The position numbers and the translations under genes are program-made. From PLA5 sp040901705 (GTDB taxonomy: Bacteria > Planctomycetota > Planctomycetia > Pirellulales > PLA5), in the NCBI GenBank assembly GCA_040901705.1, contig JBBDYI010000048.1, forward strand, positions 1 to 46,529: DNA of 46,529 nt. The letters run 5' to 3'. The notes beneath the pieces are model-generated. The model was not told the origin of the DNA. It did not search any database and saw only the letters and a program-made list of their open reading frames with translations. Of this stretch, positions 8,462-16,676 are shown in pieces (positions within the stretch are counted from its first letter, which is position 1; every line of letters begins with the position of its first letter).

Positions 8462-8582
8462 CGGCCGACGCGAATTGTTTTGGATAGCCGCGGGAAGCGA
8501 ATCCTGTCGCCGATGGCACACGCCGATCCCAAACGGGCAACCAATTATTCCCCGCCATCCATCCATTTGCTAGCATCGCTCT

Positions 8583-9350
8583 ATGGCAGCCGAGAAAGCG
8601 ATAGCGTTGGTATTGCGGGCGATCGATTTCAGCGAAACGAGCGTGATCGTCACGTTGTTCACGCGGGAGTTCGGCAAGATAAGCGGTTTGGCCAAGGGCG
8701 GGCGGCGATTGAAGGGGCCTTTCGAGTCTGCTCTTGACCTGTTGGCTCTGTGTCGCGTAGTGTTCCTCCGCAAATCGTCCGACGCCCTGGATTTGTTGAC
8801 CGAGGCGAAGCTCGAACGTCGGTTTCGCGTGAGCGAGGCCGGACTGGCGGGGTTGAACGCGGCCTATTACGTGGCCGAGTTGCTCCGCGAGCTGACCCAC
8901 GACAACGATCCTCATGCGGAGTTGTTCGACGCGGCCGACCGGACGCTTGTCCTACTCGGCCAGTCGCGCGACGCCGCGGCACACGTCCTAACCCAACACG
9001 TCTTTCGCTTCGAGTTGACTGCCCTGCGGCTGCTGGGACACATGCCATCGCTCGACTCTTGCGCCGAATGCGGTGCGGCGGTCGCGGCGACGGGCCGGGT
9101 TCCTTTCGGCCACACGGCGGGCGGCGTGTTGTGTGCGGCGTGTCGGCCGGGCAAGCGGAACGTGGTGTCGCTCAGCGCGTTGGCGCTGGCGGCGCTGGCG
9201 AAAATGAACGACGAAGCCAACGCGACGAACGAAAACGCGATCGAAATCGACCGAAACACTCGCGGGGAATTGCGCGGGTTGTTGAACCACTACATCGCGC
9301 ACCTCGTAGGACACGAACTGAAGACGCAGAGATCGTTTGGTGAACGCTGA
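8583..9350 (+). CDS. recO: DNA repair protein RecO
   Basis: A 255-residue RecO, the recombination mediator that anneals SSB-coated single strands and loads RecA together with RecR. The N-terminal OB-fold shows the family pattern (ALVLRAIDFSETSVIVTLFTREFGKISGLAKGGR, in two runs). The C-terminal helical domain includes a zinc-binding cluster: Cys160-x2-Cys163 (CAEC) and Cys184-x2-Cys187 (CAAC). Length is normal for the family. It is followed by bamD-like and lptE-like genes in the same direction. The spacing (172 bases) and the repeat-like leader before bamD leave it open whether they share a transcript. Confidence 0.93.
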   Translation: MAAEKAIALVLRAIDFSETSVIVTLFTREFGKISGLAKGGRRLKGPFESALDLLALCRVVFLRKSSDALDLLTEAKLERRFRVSEAGLAGLNAAYYVAELLRELTHDNDPHAELFDAADRTLVLLGQSRDAAAHVLTQHVFRFELTALRLLGHMPSLDSCAECGAAVAATGRVPFGHTAGGVLCAACRPGKRNVVSLSALALAALAKMNDEANATNENAIEIDRNTRGELRGLLNHYIAHLVGHELKTQRSFGER

Positions 9351-9377
9351 GCAGGTGGTGGGGTCCGGCCTTGTTCT

Positions 9378-9404
9378 GGTGGGCTTCACTTCGTTCGACC
9401 CACC
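9378..9404. repeat. Short GGTGGG/CCCACC inverted repeat after recO
   Basis: GGTGGG (9378-9383) and CCCACC (9399-9404) are complementary, with 15 bases between them. The element opens a repeat-like intergenic stretch ending at the next start codon (9523). It resembles short dispersed palindromes common in planctomycete intergenic DNA. No T-run follows. Confidence 0.35.
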
Positions 9405-9522
9405 CTACGAGACACGCGAGACAACGAGACGGGCAAGTAACGAGCGATGAATGCGGAACGATGAGCGATCGATGTTCGCCGAATCCTAAATCCTGACCCC
9501 CGACCACTGACCCCAGTCCACT

Positions 9523-10665
9523 ATGTCGCGCGACAAGATATTCTGTGCGTTGCTGGTCGCCGTCGCGTCGGCGTCCGGATGTGCCTCGAAGCCGGGCGGC
9601 TACGAGTTGGCCGATTTCTCGCCCGATCGGCTCGTCGACAATACGAAACGCTCGATCTACGGCCAGAAGGACGAAGCCATCGCGCGCAAGACGTATGCCG
9701 ACGGCGAGCAGTTCTATCGCAACAAGGAATTCGACGCCGCCCGCGAGCAATTCGTGACGGCGGCGTACCGCTGGCCGGACTCGCAACTCGAAGAAGACTC
9801 GCTGTTCATGGTCGGCGAGTGTTTCTTTTTCACCGATCGCTACGCCGACGCGGACAAGGCCTACGACAAGCTGATCAAGAAGTTTTCGACCACCGAGCAC
9901 ATCGGCGCAATCAGCCGCCGCAGCTTTGCAATGGCCCGCTATTGGCAAGACAAACACACCAAAGATCCGCACTGGCCGGTCACGCCCAACTTTACCGACA
10001 AGGAACGGCCGACGTTCGACACGGCCGGTCGGGCGCTTAAATGTTACGAGCGGATCATGATGACCGATCCCCGCGGACCGCTGGCCGACGACTCGATCAT
10101 GGCCGTGGCCGACGCGATGTTCAACAAGCGATATTACGACGAAGCCGACTTCCGCTACAAGATGCTGATAACGGACTATCCACAGAGTCCGTATCAGTAC
10201 GACGCCCACGAGCGTTCGCTGCGCTGCAAGCTGCTCAAGTATCAGGGGCCGGAGTACGTCGACACGCCGCTTAAGGAAGCCGAAGAACTGGTCGACCAGA
10301 TGCTCACGCAGTTCCCGGACCGCGTTGGGGCGGACCGCGAGAAGCTGATCAAGTACAAGGCGGAAGTGCTCGCCCGGCGGCAGATGTGCGATCTGCACGC
10401 GGCGGAGTATTACGCCAAGGGCGGCTACAACTACGCCGCGCGACAGTATTACGAGAAGGTGGCGCGGAACTACCCGCGATCGAACCTGACGGAAACGGCG
10501 ATGGCGAAAATGGACGAGCTCAAACAGTTGCCGGACAATCCAGACCCGCCGCTGGCTTGGGCGTACAACTGGACCGAAAAATTCATGCCGGGTGCGACGC
10601 CGGCGAACGAAGAGAGCCAGCCACCGCAAATGGCGTCGCAACCGGACGAAAAGTTGCGCCGGTGA
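9523..10665 (+). CDS. BamD-like outer-membrane assembly lipoprotein (TPR)
   Basis: A 380-residue lipoprotein. The signal peptide ends in the lipobox ASASGC. Next come tetratricopeptide-like repeats, for example YADGEQFYRNKEFDAAREQF, YADADKAYDKLIKKF and YDEADFRYKMLITDYPQSPY, and a final YNYAARQYYEKVARNYP. This repeat style matches BamD/YfiO, the lipoprotein partner of the BamA beta-barrel insertase. At 380 residues it is longer than proteobacterial BamD (about 245), as often seen in planctomycetes. An LptE-like gene follows directly, linking it to outer-membrane biogenesis. The start codon has no SD and is preceded by a degenerate repeated-word leader. A general TPR-lipoprotein role is the alternative. 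Confidence 0.75.
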   Translation: MSRDKIFCALLVAVASASGCASKPGGYELADFSPDRLVDNTKRSIYGQKDEAIARKTYADGEQFYRNKEFDAAREQFVTAAYRWPDSQLEEDSLFMVGECFFFTDRYADADKAYDKLIKKFSTTEHIGAISRRSFAMARYWQDKHTKDPHWPVTPNFTDKERPTFDTAGRALKCYERIMMTDPRGPLADDSIMAVADAMFNKRYYDEADFRYKMLITDYPQSPYQYDAHERSLRCKLLKYQGPEYVDTPLKEAEELVDQMLTQFPDRVGADREKLIKYKAEVLARRQMCDLHAAEYYAKGGYNYAARQYYEKVARNYPRSNLTETAMAKMDELKQLPDNPDPPLAWAYNWTEKFMPGATPANEESQPPQMASQPDEKLRR

Positions 10666-10671
10666 GAGAGA

Positions 10672-10785
10672 ATGTCAAATGGAAAATGGCGAATAGTGAA
10701 TTGTGAATGCGTCCATTCACGATCGCTGGGCTTTGAATTCACCAATCACCATTCACCATTTTCAATTCACAATTCTTCGTCCGCG
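10672..10785 (+). repeat. Degenerate repeated-word leader before lptE
   Basis: This stretch is built of near-copies of short words (GAATAGTGAATTGTGAATG, then CACCATTCACCATT and CAATTCACAATTC) and is clearly more AT-rich than the flanking genes. It ends just before the lptE start and leaves no room for an SD. Similar leaders occur before bamD, lysA and ctaA in this window. Confidence 0.5.
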
Positions 10786-11319
10786 ATGAACCGTCGTCTC
10801 GCCATCGCCGTTTTGCTTCCCGCGCTCGTTCTCGGCGCAACCGGCTGTGCGCCATACCGCGTGGGCACCGCCTCGCTCTATCCGGCCGACGTGGCGACCG
10901 TCCACGTGCCGATCTTCGAGTCGGACAGCTTTCGCCGCAATCTCGGCGAGCGGCTGACCGAAGCGGTCTGCAAGCGTATCGAAGACGAAACTCCGTATAA
11001 GGTCGTGCGCAGCGGCGTCGCCGACAGCGTGTTGAGCGGCCGGATCATTCACGATCGCAAGCGCGTGCTGGTCGAAAACCGCAATGACGATGTCCGCGAA
11101 GTGGAAACGTCGTTGTACGTGCAAGTGACGTGGGCCAAACGGGACGGGACGTTGATTGCCCAAAACGTGATGATCCCGATCGATCCAGGACTGACGGTCG
11201 ACGTGCTGGGGCTTTCGCCCGTCGTGCCGGAAACTGGCCAATCGATCGCCACGGGCCATCAACAGGCGATCGAACGCTTGTCGGCGCAGATCGTCGGCAT
11301 GATGGAAGCTCCGTGGTGA
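10786..11319 (+). CDS. LptE-like LPS-assembly lipoprotein
   Basis: A 177-residue lipoprotein starting MNRRLAIAVLLPALVLGATG-Cys, a clean type II signal peptide. That favours this ATG over the in-frame start 114 bases upstream, whose extra residues would come from low-complexity repeat DNA. The mature part (VHVPIFESDSFRRNLGERLTE, then AVCKRIEDETPYKVV and the VLSGRI strand) follows the LptE/RlpB pattern described for planctomycetes and other phyla. LptE plugs the LptD barrel that inserts LPS. The position after the BamD-like gene supports an outer-membrane role. No SD is visible. Confidence 0.75.
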   Translation: MNRRLAIAVLLPALVLGATGCAPYRVGTASLYPADVATVHVPIFESDSFRRNLGERLTEAVCKRIEDETPYKVVRSGVADSVLSGRIIHDRKRVLVENRNDDVREVETSLYVQVTWAKRDGTLIAQNVMIPIDPGLTVDVLGLSPVVPETGQSIATGHQQAIERLSAQIVGMMEAPW

Positions 11320-11518
11320 GCGAGGGGCCAGCCGGCGGCGCTAGCTGAGATTCGGAATTGCTCGGCCAAATCTGTCGATTTTTCGTCCGATAGCGGTTGG
11401 CGTTGACCGCAGACGGCATCGTCTCTAGACTTCCACCCCAATCGGGAATTCCGTAGGGGGTGCGTTTAGGAAAACTCTTGCGGTTCGTCCGCGGCTCGAA
11501 CGGTGGCAGGCACCGCCC

Positions 11519-12526
11519 ATGGCATTGGCTACTGCGCTCGAATTCGCCCCGCGCGTCGCGCGAACGTCGGTCGGCGGTTTGCCGACGCGGATGCACGTAT
11601 TGCACATCGCCAACCAGCACGGCTTGGGCGATTGGCTGGCCGAGGCGTTTCTCTCGGATAGCGCTTCCGAAGTCCGGCTGGCCAAGGCGATCGGGACGAC
11701 CGCCGGGCTATCGCGGCTGCGGCACGACGTGTTCGACGCCATCCTGATCAGCCACCAGCCCGGCGAACTCGACGCGCTGGACACGGTCGAGGGAATCAGG
11801 GCGGCGAATCCCGACGTGGCGATCGTCGTGCTCGGAGCGCAGAGCGAGCAAGAAATGGCGGCGTTGTGCTTCGAGGTCGACGCGGACGCCTACGTTTGCG
11901 TACATACCGCGACGACTCGGGCGTTGATTTGGCAGATCGCCCGCGCCATCGAGCGGCATCAGCTTCTCGCCGAAAACCGCCGGCTGCACCAAGCCGAGCA
12001 GCACCGCTTGCAGTCGGAACATCAGGAAGTCGAGCGGTTGCTCGACCAACAGCGAGGCCTGATCGCGGACCTGGCGGCCATCGAACGGCAAAGCGATGAT
12101 GCGTCGGAAGCGAGCGCGTCGAGTGAAGCGAACGCTGGGAAAAACGCCGAACTAGCGCCCGGCAACGCCGATCGATCTTGCCTGCGAGGCGAAGGCGAAC
12201 TACCCCAGCGGCTCGTGGCCCATTATCGCGAACTGTTGCGGACGCACGTGATCATGGGTTCCGGGCAGCTTACGGAGGAAATGAACAAGCTCGCCGATCT
12301 GCTGGCCACCGCCGAAGTCACGGCGCGGCAAGCAATGTGGCTGCACCTGGGCGTGCTGGAAGAGTTGATCCGCGGACTGGGCAACCGCAGCGCGCGGCAC
12401 GTGATGAATCGCGCCGATCTGCTCGTCGTCGACGTGCTCGTCCATCTTACCGAGCGATACCGCAGGCGTTACCTCGACCGCGTCCGTCCGCCGCGGCAAA
12501 TGTCGCTGCCGGGCATCGACGATTAG
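11519..12526 (+). CDS. Degenerate CheY-like receiver protein with coiled coil
   Basis: A 335-residue cytoplasmic protein. Residues about 25-150 look like a response-regulator receiver fold: MHVLHIANQHGLGDWL, FDAILISHQPGELDALDTVE, then IVVLGAQSEQEM. The phospho-acceptor aspartate expected after the hydrophobic strand is replaced (ILISHQP), and the conserved Thr and Lys positions are not evident, so it is probably a pseudo-receiver. A coiled coil follows (RHQLLAENRRLHQAEQHRLQ onward), then a Ser/Ala-rich linker and a helical C-terminal domain (about 225-335) ending RPPRQMSLPGIDD. It could start at 11519 or at the Met at 11591, where the receiver fold begins. I recognise no output domain. A phosphorylation-independent signalling or scaffold role is inferred. 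Confidence 0.6.
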   Translation: MALATALEFAPRVARTSVGGLPTRMHVLHIANQHGLGDWLAEAFLSDSASEVRLAKAIGTTAGLSRLRHDVFDAILISHQPGELDALDTVEGIRAANPDVAIVVLGAQSEQEMAALCFEVDADAYVCVHTATTRALIWQIARAIERHQLLAENRRLHQAEQHRLQSEHQEVERLLDQQRGLIADLAAIERQSDDASEASASSEANAGKNAELAPGNADRSCLRGEGELPQRLVAHYRELLRTHVIMGSGQLTEEMNKLADLLATAEVTARQAMWLHLGVLEELIRGLGNRSARHVMNRADLLVVDVLVHLTERYRRRYLDRVRPPRQMSLPGIDD

Positions 12527-12573
12527 CACGCATTGACGATAAACACGCGTCGACCCTTCGAGTCCGACTCGCG

Positions 12574-13287
12574 TCATTGTTCTGCCGGGCTCGCGTGCTG
12601 CGCGGCGACGACCGCGGCGGCCAATTCGGCAAGGATCATCGCAGTCGCACCCCACACTTCGTGGCCAGACACGCACAACGCCGGTGCATAGAATTCCAGC
12701 CCGCGGAATCCGTGCTTCTCACGCCGCGGAGATTGATCGTCGAGCAGCGTATGCAACGGCATTTCGATCACTTCGGCGACTTCGGCGTCGCTGGGACGAA
12801 ACGTGGGCGGTGAGTCGACCACTGCCACGTGCGGCGTGATGAGAAAATCGGTCACGTACAGATACAACGGCGATAGGCTGCCGAGCAGCGTGACGCTGCT
12901 CGCCTCGACGCCGAGTTCCTCCTCCAACTCGCGGACCGCGGCGTCGGCCGTCGATTCGTCCGGTTCGACCAGCCCGCCGGGCAAGCTGATCTGGCCCGCG
13001 TGATTGGCTAGGTGCGCCGGGCGAACGGTCAGCGGCACGTGGCAAACGCCGTCGCGCTCGTAGAGCAACACCGCGACCGCCGCCGCGCGGGCGGATCGCG
13101 GAGCGGGGCCGCCGTGTCGTCCGAACGCCAGTTCCGGCTCGTACCGTGCTTGCGCCGCGTGGCCCGGCAGCGGGCCAGCGAGCACTTCGCCCAGCCGAGC
13201 AAGCGCGGCGATACCGCCCGACCGACCGCCGGAAGTTGGCGGCGTGGACAGCGGCATCGAACGTGGCAAGTCCGGCGCTTCGCTCAT
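12574..13287 (-). CDS. Nudix hydrolase, CoA pyrophosphatase-like
   Basis: A 237-residue Nudix enzyme. The Nudix box is complete at residues 105-127: Gly105, Glu111, then REL-EEE-LGV at 119-127. Just before it, PLTVRPAHLANHAGQISLPG matches the CoA-pyrophosphatase (NudL/YeaB) signature that contacts coenzyme A. The expected reaction is cleavage of CoA or CoA esters to 3',5'-ADP and phosphopantetheine. The N-terminus has about 35 extra residues, Pro/Gly-rich. Its start overlaps the stop of the upstream membrane-protein gene by four bases (ATGA), so translation is probably coupled. The two functions have no obvious link. Confidence 0.88.
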   Translation of the reverse strand: MSEAPDLPRSMPLSTPPTSGGRSGGIAALARLGEVLAGPLPGHAAQARYEPELAFGRHGGPAPRSARAAAVAVLLYERDGVCHVPLTVRPAHLANHAGQISLPGGLVEPDESTADAAVRELEEELGVEASSVTLLGSLSPLYLYVTDFLITPHVAVVDSPPTFRPSDAEVAEVIEMPLHTLLDDQSPRREKHGFRGLEFYAPALCVSGHEVWGATAMILAELAAAVVAAQHASPAEQ

Positions 13288-14963
13288 GGCGGTAGCTCCG
13301 GAGGAATTTTATACACCACGTAAGACCGATTCGAGTACATTTGCGGCAGCGCAAGCGGCGGTTGCGATTCGGCAATGACGTACTCGGCGCCGTACTTCCG
13401 CGCCACACGTATCAGTTCGTGTTTTCCGAGATCGGCCAGCGTCCGCGACCATTGTCGCTCCGGCTTCGTGGCGTCGCGGTTGGCGTGAATCGTCCGCATC
13501 CGGTCCATCCACTCGACGATGTTCGCGGCATCCTGCGGTATGTCCTTCCACGTGCCGACTTCCGGCTGTTCGGCGTACCATTTGAACGAATGCGAGTTCC
13601 GCGGCGTAAGCACTTTCGCCGACGGCAAGATGCCGGGATGATTGTGAAAGAACAGGCAGACCGCCTGCCAATCGTCCGCGGCGACCACCGCCTTGCCGTC
13701 GATAACGACCTTGCTCTTTGCGTCGGCGGGTGCGTGCCGCGCGAATTCCGTGCCGGGCCGGCGCTCGTAGAGCAGCTCGCCCAAGTGAACGACGCACAGC
13801 ACGAACAGCGCCGCCGCGAGATACGAACCGCGGACGGCGTTGCGTTCGAGCGTTTGTCCGATCCGCAGCACGACGAGCAACGCGACGCCCAGCGGAACGA
13901 CGACGTCGGCCAGTCGGAACCAATAGTACCGCAGCACGGACGCCATTGCCTCGGGCGCAAATTCGGCGGCACTGCTCAAGGCCACGCCGACGATCGCGAT
14001 CGCCACAGCGCCGGCGCAGAAGGCGAGTAGGTTTTGCACGGCCACGGTTCGTCGCACGGCGAAGGCGAGTCCGACGCCGACCGCGATTAGCATTGCAAAC
14101 CGGATGACGAACTCGGGCTTCATGCCGCTGAGCACGAGATGATGCGGCAGCCGCTCGTAGACGTAGATTGCGTTGGCCGCGGCGACCGTCGCGGCATCGG
14201 CGTGCCAATCGAGCCGCAAAGCGAAAACGACGCTCGGCGCACAAAGCGCCGCGCCAACGAACGCTGCCGGCAGCAACGAAACGAGCGACGGCGCGGAGCG
14301 ATTTCGGAGCAGCAACCACGCGAATGCCAGCGCCACGATCGACCAGCCGCCGACAAGCACATGAAACGCCGCGGCCGCTCCCATCAGTACGATTGCGGTC
14401 CGCCAGGCTCTTTGGACCAGCGAGCCGAGGCCGAGCAACACCAGCGCGTAGGCAAACCCTTTGGCCTCAACGCCGCCGACCACCCATTCGCCCGCCATGT
14501 GACAGCGCTGGACCAGCGCCAGAAACACGACGGCCGACGCCACCGCCATCGCCGGCCTCGGGACGAGCGCCCAACTCAACCGCCGCCACGCGACGGCCAA
14601 CAGCGCCCAGGTCGCCAGCCGGCCGATCCACGCGATCTGGGTAAACGAAAGCTCCCAGCGGTCCAGCGTCAGCCAGCCGAACGTCCAATAGAACACTTGA
14701 TGCGCATCGGCCGTATCCAGGAAGAAGTCGCCTGGGCACCACGTGGGTGCCCAGTAATGTTTGGCCTTGCCGAGATAATGGACTTCGTTCAGATCCGGCG
14801 GCAGCGAAGCGCCGTGCAGAAACATGACCAGCAAGATCAGCAACGACTCGCCCACCGCGAGCCACCGTCGCGGCCGCGGCGGGGAAATTGCATGCCCTTC
14901 GTCGTCGAAGAAATCCGGGCGGACCGGCGTCGTGTGGTGTCGATCGGAATCGTTGTCTGACAT
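13284..14963 (-). CDS. Polytopic membrane protein, possibly DUF6798-like
   Basis: A 559-residue integral membrane protein from the Met at 14963; an in-frame ATG at 15032 would add 23 residues without a better RBS. It has about ten hydrophobic segments in the first 400 residues and a soluble C-terminal domain of about 150. Notable features are an early HYLGKAKHYWAP segment, the acidic DTADAHQ motif in the first loop, and AGEWVVGGVEAKGFAYALVL. The layout resembles GT-C-type membrane glycosyltransferases, and the motifs recall a planctomycete family I believe is DUF6798, but I could not check this. The C-terminal soluble part (SKVVIDGKAVVAADDW onward) resembles the globular tail of such proteins. 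Function unknown. Confidence 0.6.
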   Translation of the reverse strand: MSDNDSDRHHTTPVRPDFFDDEGHAISPPRPRRWLAVGESLLILLVMFLHGASLPPDLNEVHYLGKAKHYWAPTWCPGDFFLDTADAHQVFYWTFGWLTLDRWELSFTQIAWIGRLATWALLAVAWRRLSWALVPRPAMAVASAVVFLALVQRCHMAGEWVVGGVEAKGFAYALVLLGLGSLVQRAWRTAIVLMGAAAAFHVLVGGWSIVALAFAWLLLRNRSAPSLVSLLPAAFVGAALCAPSVVFALRLDWHADAATVAAANAIYVYERLPHHLVLSGMKPEFVIRFAMLIAVGVGLAFAVRRTVAVQNLLAFCAGAVAIAIVGVALSSAAEFAPEAMASVLRYYWFRLADVVVPLGVALLVVLRIGQTLERNAVRGSYLAAALFVLCVVHLGELLYERRPGTEFARHAPADAKSKVVIDGKAVVAADDWQAVCLFFHNHPGILPSAKVLTPRNSHSFKWYAEQPEVGTWKDIPQDAANIVEWMDRMRTIHANRDATKPERQWSRTLADLGKHELIRVARKYGAEYVIAESQPPLALPQMYSNRSYVVYKIPPELPP

Positions 14964-15224
14964 TACCGTTTCGCACGCGAAGTTGCCGACGCGAAGCTCG
15001 CTTTGGAATCTCACGCGGCCAAACGAACTCACGACGGCGTCGGTCGCCGCCGCTGCGCCGGCCCCGCGAACTACGTAACGTACCGCGAACGAAGGGAAGC
15101 GGACAAGTGCGCAGCGCAGGCGGTCTAGAGTCGATCAACCGAAGCTGGGCGATGTTTGGAAAGCATCGGCGACGTCGGCGATCGGCTGGACGAGGCTCCG
15201 TCGCACGTCGTCGAGGCCAACTGG

Positions 15225-16676
15225 CTACGACGGCGGAATCGAGCGACCGTGCGGATCCTGCACCGGTTCGGCCAGTTGTTCGGCCAGCTGCGTTTGGAGT
15301 TCCGGGCCGAGGAAATGCTCCATCCGCTCGGCCGGCTCGTGAACGTGGTCGAGCGGGAGTTCAAAATGGCGTTCGAGGTAGCTTTCCCACAAACGATGGG
15401 CGCGGACGATCGAGCGGCCTGTTTGGCGACCGGCGGCGGTCAATTGAAGCTCGCCGTCGGCGGTGCGTCTGGCGAGACCGGAATTGACCAAACCCCACGC
15501 GGCCCACGCCCGCCGCAGCCGGCCCCAGACAGTCGCCCGATGCTCTCGGGACGCCGGCGACGGAACTGCGGCGGCCGTGCTCGTAACGGCCATGCTCGAA
15601 CCGCCCGCACCGGCCGCCGCGACTTCCTCGCTACGATAGAGCCGCGCCACGATGTCCTCGCCGACGATCCGCATCGCCAACCGCACGCTCGACACCCATT
15701 TGACCAGTAGCCCATGCCGCGGCGCGAGAAATACCGCCAGCGCAAACTGCGCCCCGGCCACGACGGCCATCATGCCGGCGACGCTGACGTTCAGCCAGCT
15801 GCTGATGGCAAATCCGTACAGCGCCGACAACACCGACACGACCACCGACCAGACGAGCATCCAGCCGAGCCGATCGGTGAGCAAATGGGCCGTCGCGCCC
15901 GGCACGATCAACATCGCCACGACCAGGATCGAACCGACGGCCTCGAACGAAGCGACGGTCACGCCGGCCACCACGGCCATGAGCAGATAATGCACGAGCA
16001 TCGCGCGATAGCCCATCGCGGTGGCCAGCCCGGCATCGAACGAGGTGATCTTCAATTCCTTCCAAAACGCGGCGATGAACGCCACGGTCAGCGCGAGCGC
16101 GACGCCGAGCGTGAGCATCGACCGCGGGACTTCGACGCCGAAGACGCTCGTCGTATCGAGGGCCGCGAAGTCCAGCAGACCATACAAGACGCAGCCCGGG
16201 TCGAGGTCGACCTGCCGCGCGCCGAGTTGGACCATGATCACGCCGGCGGCGAACAGCCCCGTGTAGACCACGCCCATGCCGGTGTCCTCGGGCACGTTGC
16301 CGTAGTCGCGCAGCGTTTGCGTCAGTAGCGTAGTGAGCACGCCGAGGGCCATCGCGCCTAAGAGGATCGGCAGGCCGGTGATCTGACCGGTAAAGAAAAA
16401 CGCCAGCGCAATGCCGGGCAGCACGGCGTGGCTGATCGCGTCGCCCAACAGGCTCATCTTTCGCAGCACGAGATAGCAGCCGACCAGCCCACACGATGAA
16501 CTGCACGTCGCCGCCAGGGCCACCGTCCACCAGGAGAGTTGCGGCGATCCTAGCCGAACCACCAATGCGACCCCCACCGCCAAAAGCGAGGCCACGACCG
16601 CGAAGAGCGCGACGTCGCCGCGCACATCGCGGCGAGCGGGCAACGGCGGCATCGGTTTGTCGAGCGGCGCGTTCAT
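15225..16676 (-). CDS. ABC-3 family metal permease fused to a DtxR/MntR-like regulator domain
   Basis: A 483-residue fusion. Residues 1-330 form an ABC-3 (ZnuB/MntB-type) permease with about eight or nine membrane helices, including GLVGCYLVLRKMSLLGDAIS and SILVVAMLIVPGATAHLLTD. Residues about 380-483 match the DtxR/MntR family after the recognition helix: a winged-helix remnant (WGLVNSGLARRTADGELQLT), then HRLWESYLERHFELP, HVHEPAERMEHFLG and a closing DPHGRSIPPS. The metal ligands His427, Glu450, Glu453 and His454 line up with MntR positions. The start at 16676 overlaps the previous permease stop by four bases (ATGA). A transport function for Mn, Fe or Zn is inferred. The regulator-like tail probably senses cytoplasmic metal at the permease. 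No ATPase or binding-protein gene is nearby. Confidence 0.85.
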   Translation of the reverse strand: MNAPLDKPMPPLPARRDVRGDVALFAVVASLLAVGVALVVRLGSPQLSWWTVALAATCSSSCGLVGCYLVLRKMSLLGDAISHAVLPGIALAFFFTGQITGLPILLGAMALGVLTTLLTQTLRDYGNVPEDTGMGVVYTGLFAAGVIMVQLGARQVDLDPGCVLYGLLDFAALDTTSVFGVEVPRSMLTLGVALALTVAFIAAFWKELKITSFDAGLATAMGYRAMLVHYLLMAVVAGVTVASFEAVGSILVVAMLIVPGATAHLLTDRLGWMLVWSVVVSVLSALYGFAISSWLNVSVAGMMAVVAGAQFALAVFLAPRHGLLVKWVSSVRLAMRIVGEDIVARLYRSEEVAAAGAGGSSMAVTSTAAAVPSPASREHRATVWGRLRRAWAAWGLVNSGLARRTADGELQLTAAGRQTGRSIVRAHRLWESYLERHFELPLDHVHEPAERMEHFLGPELQTQLAEQLAEPVQDPHGRSIPPS

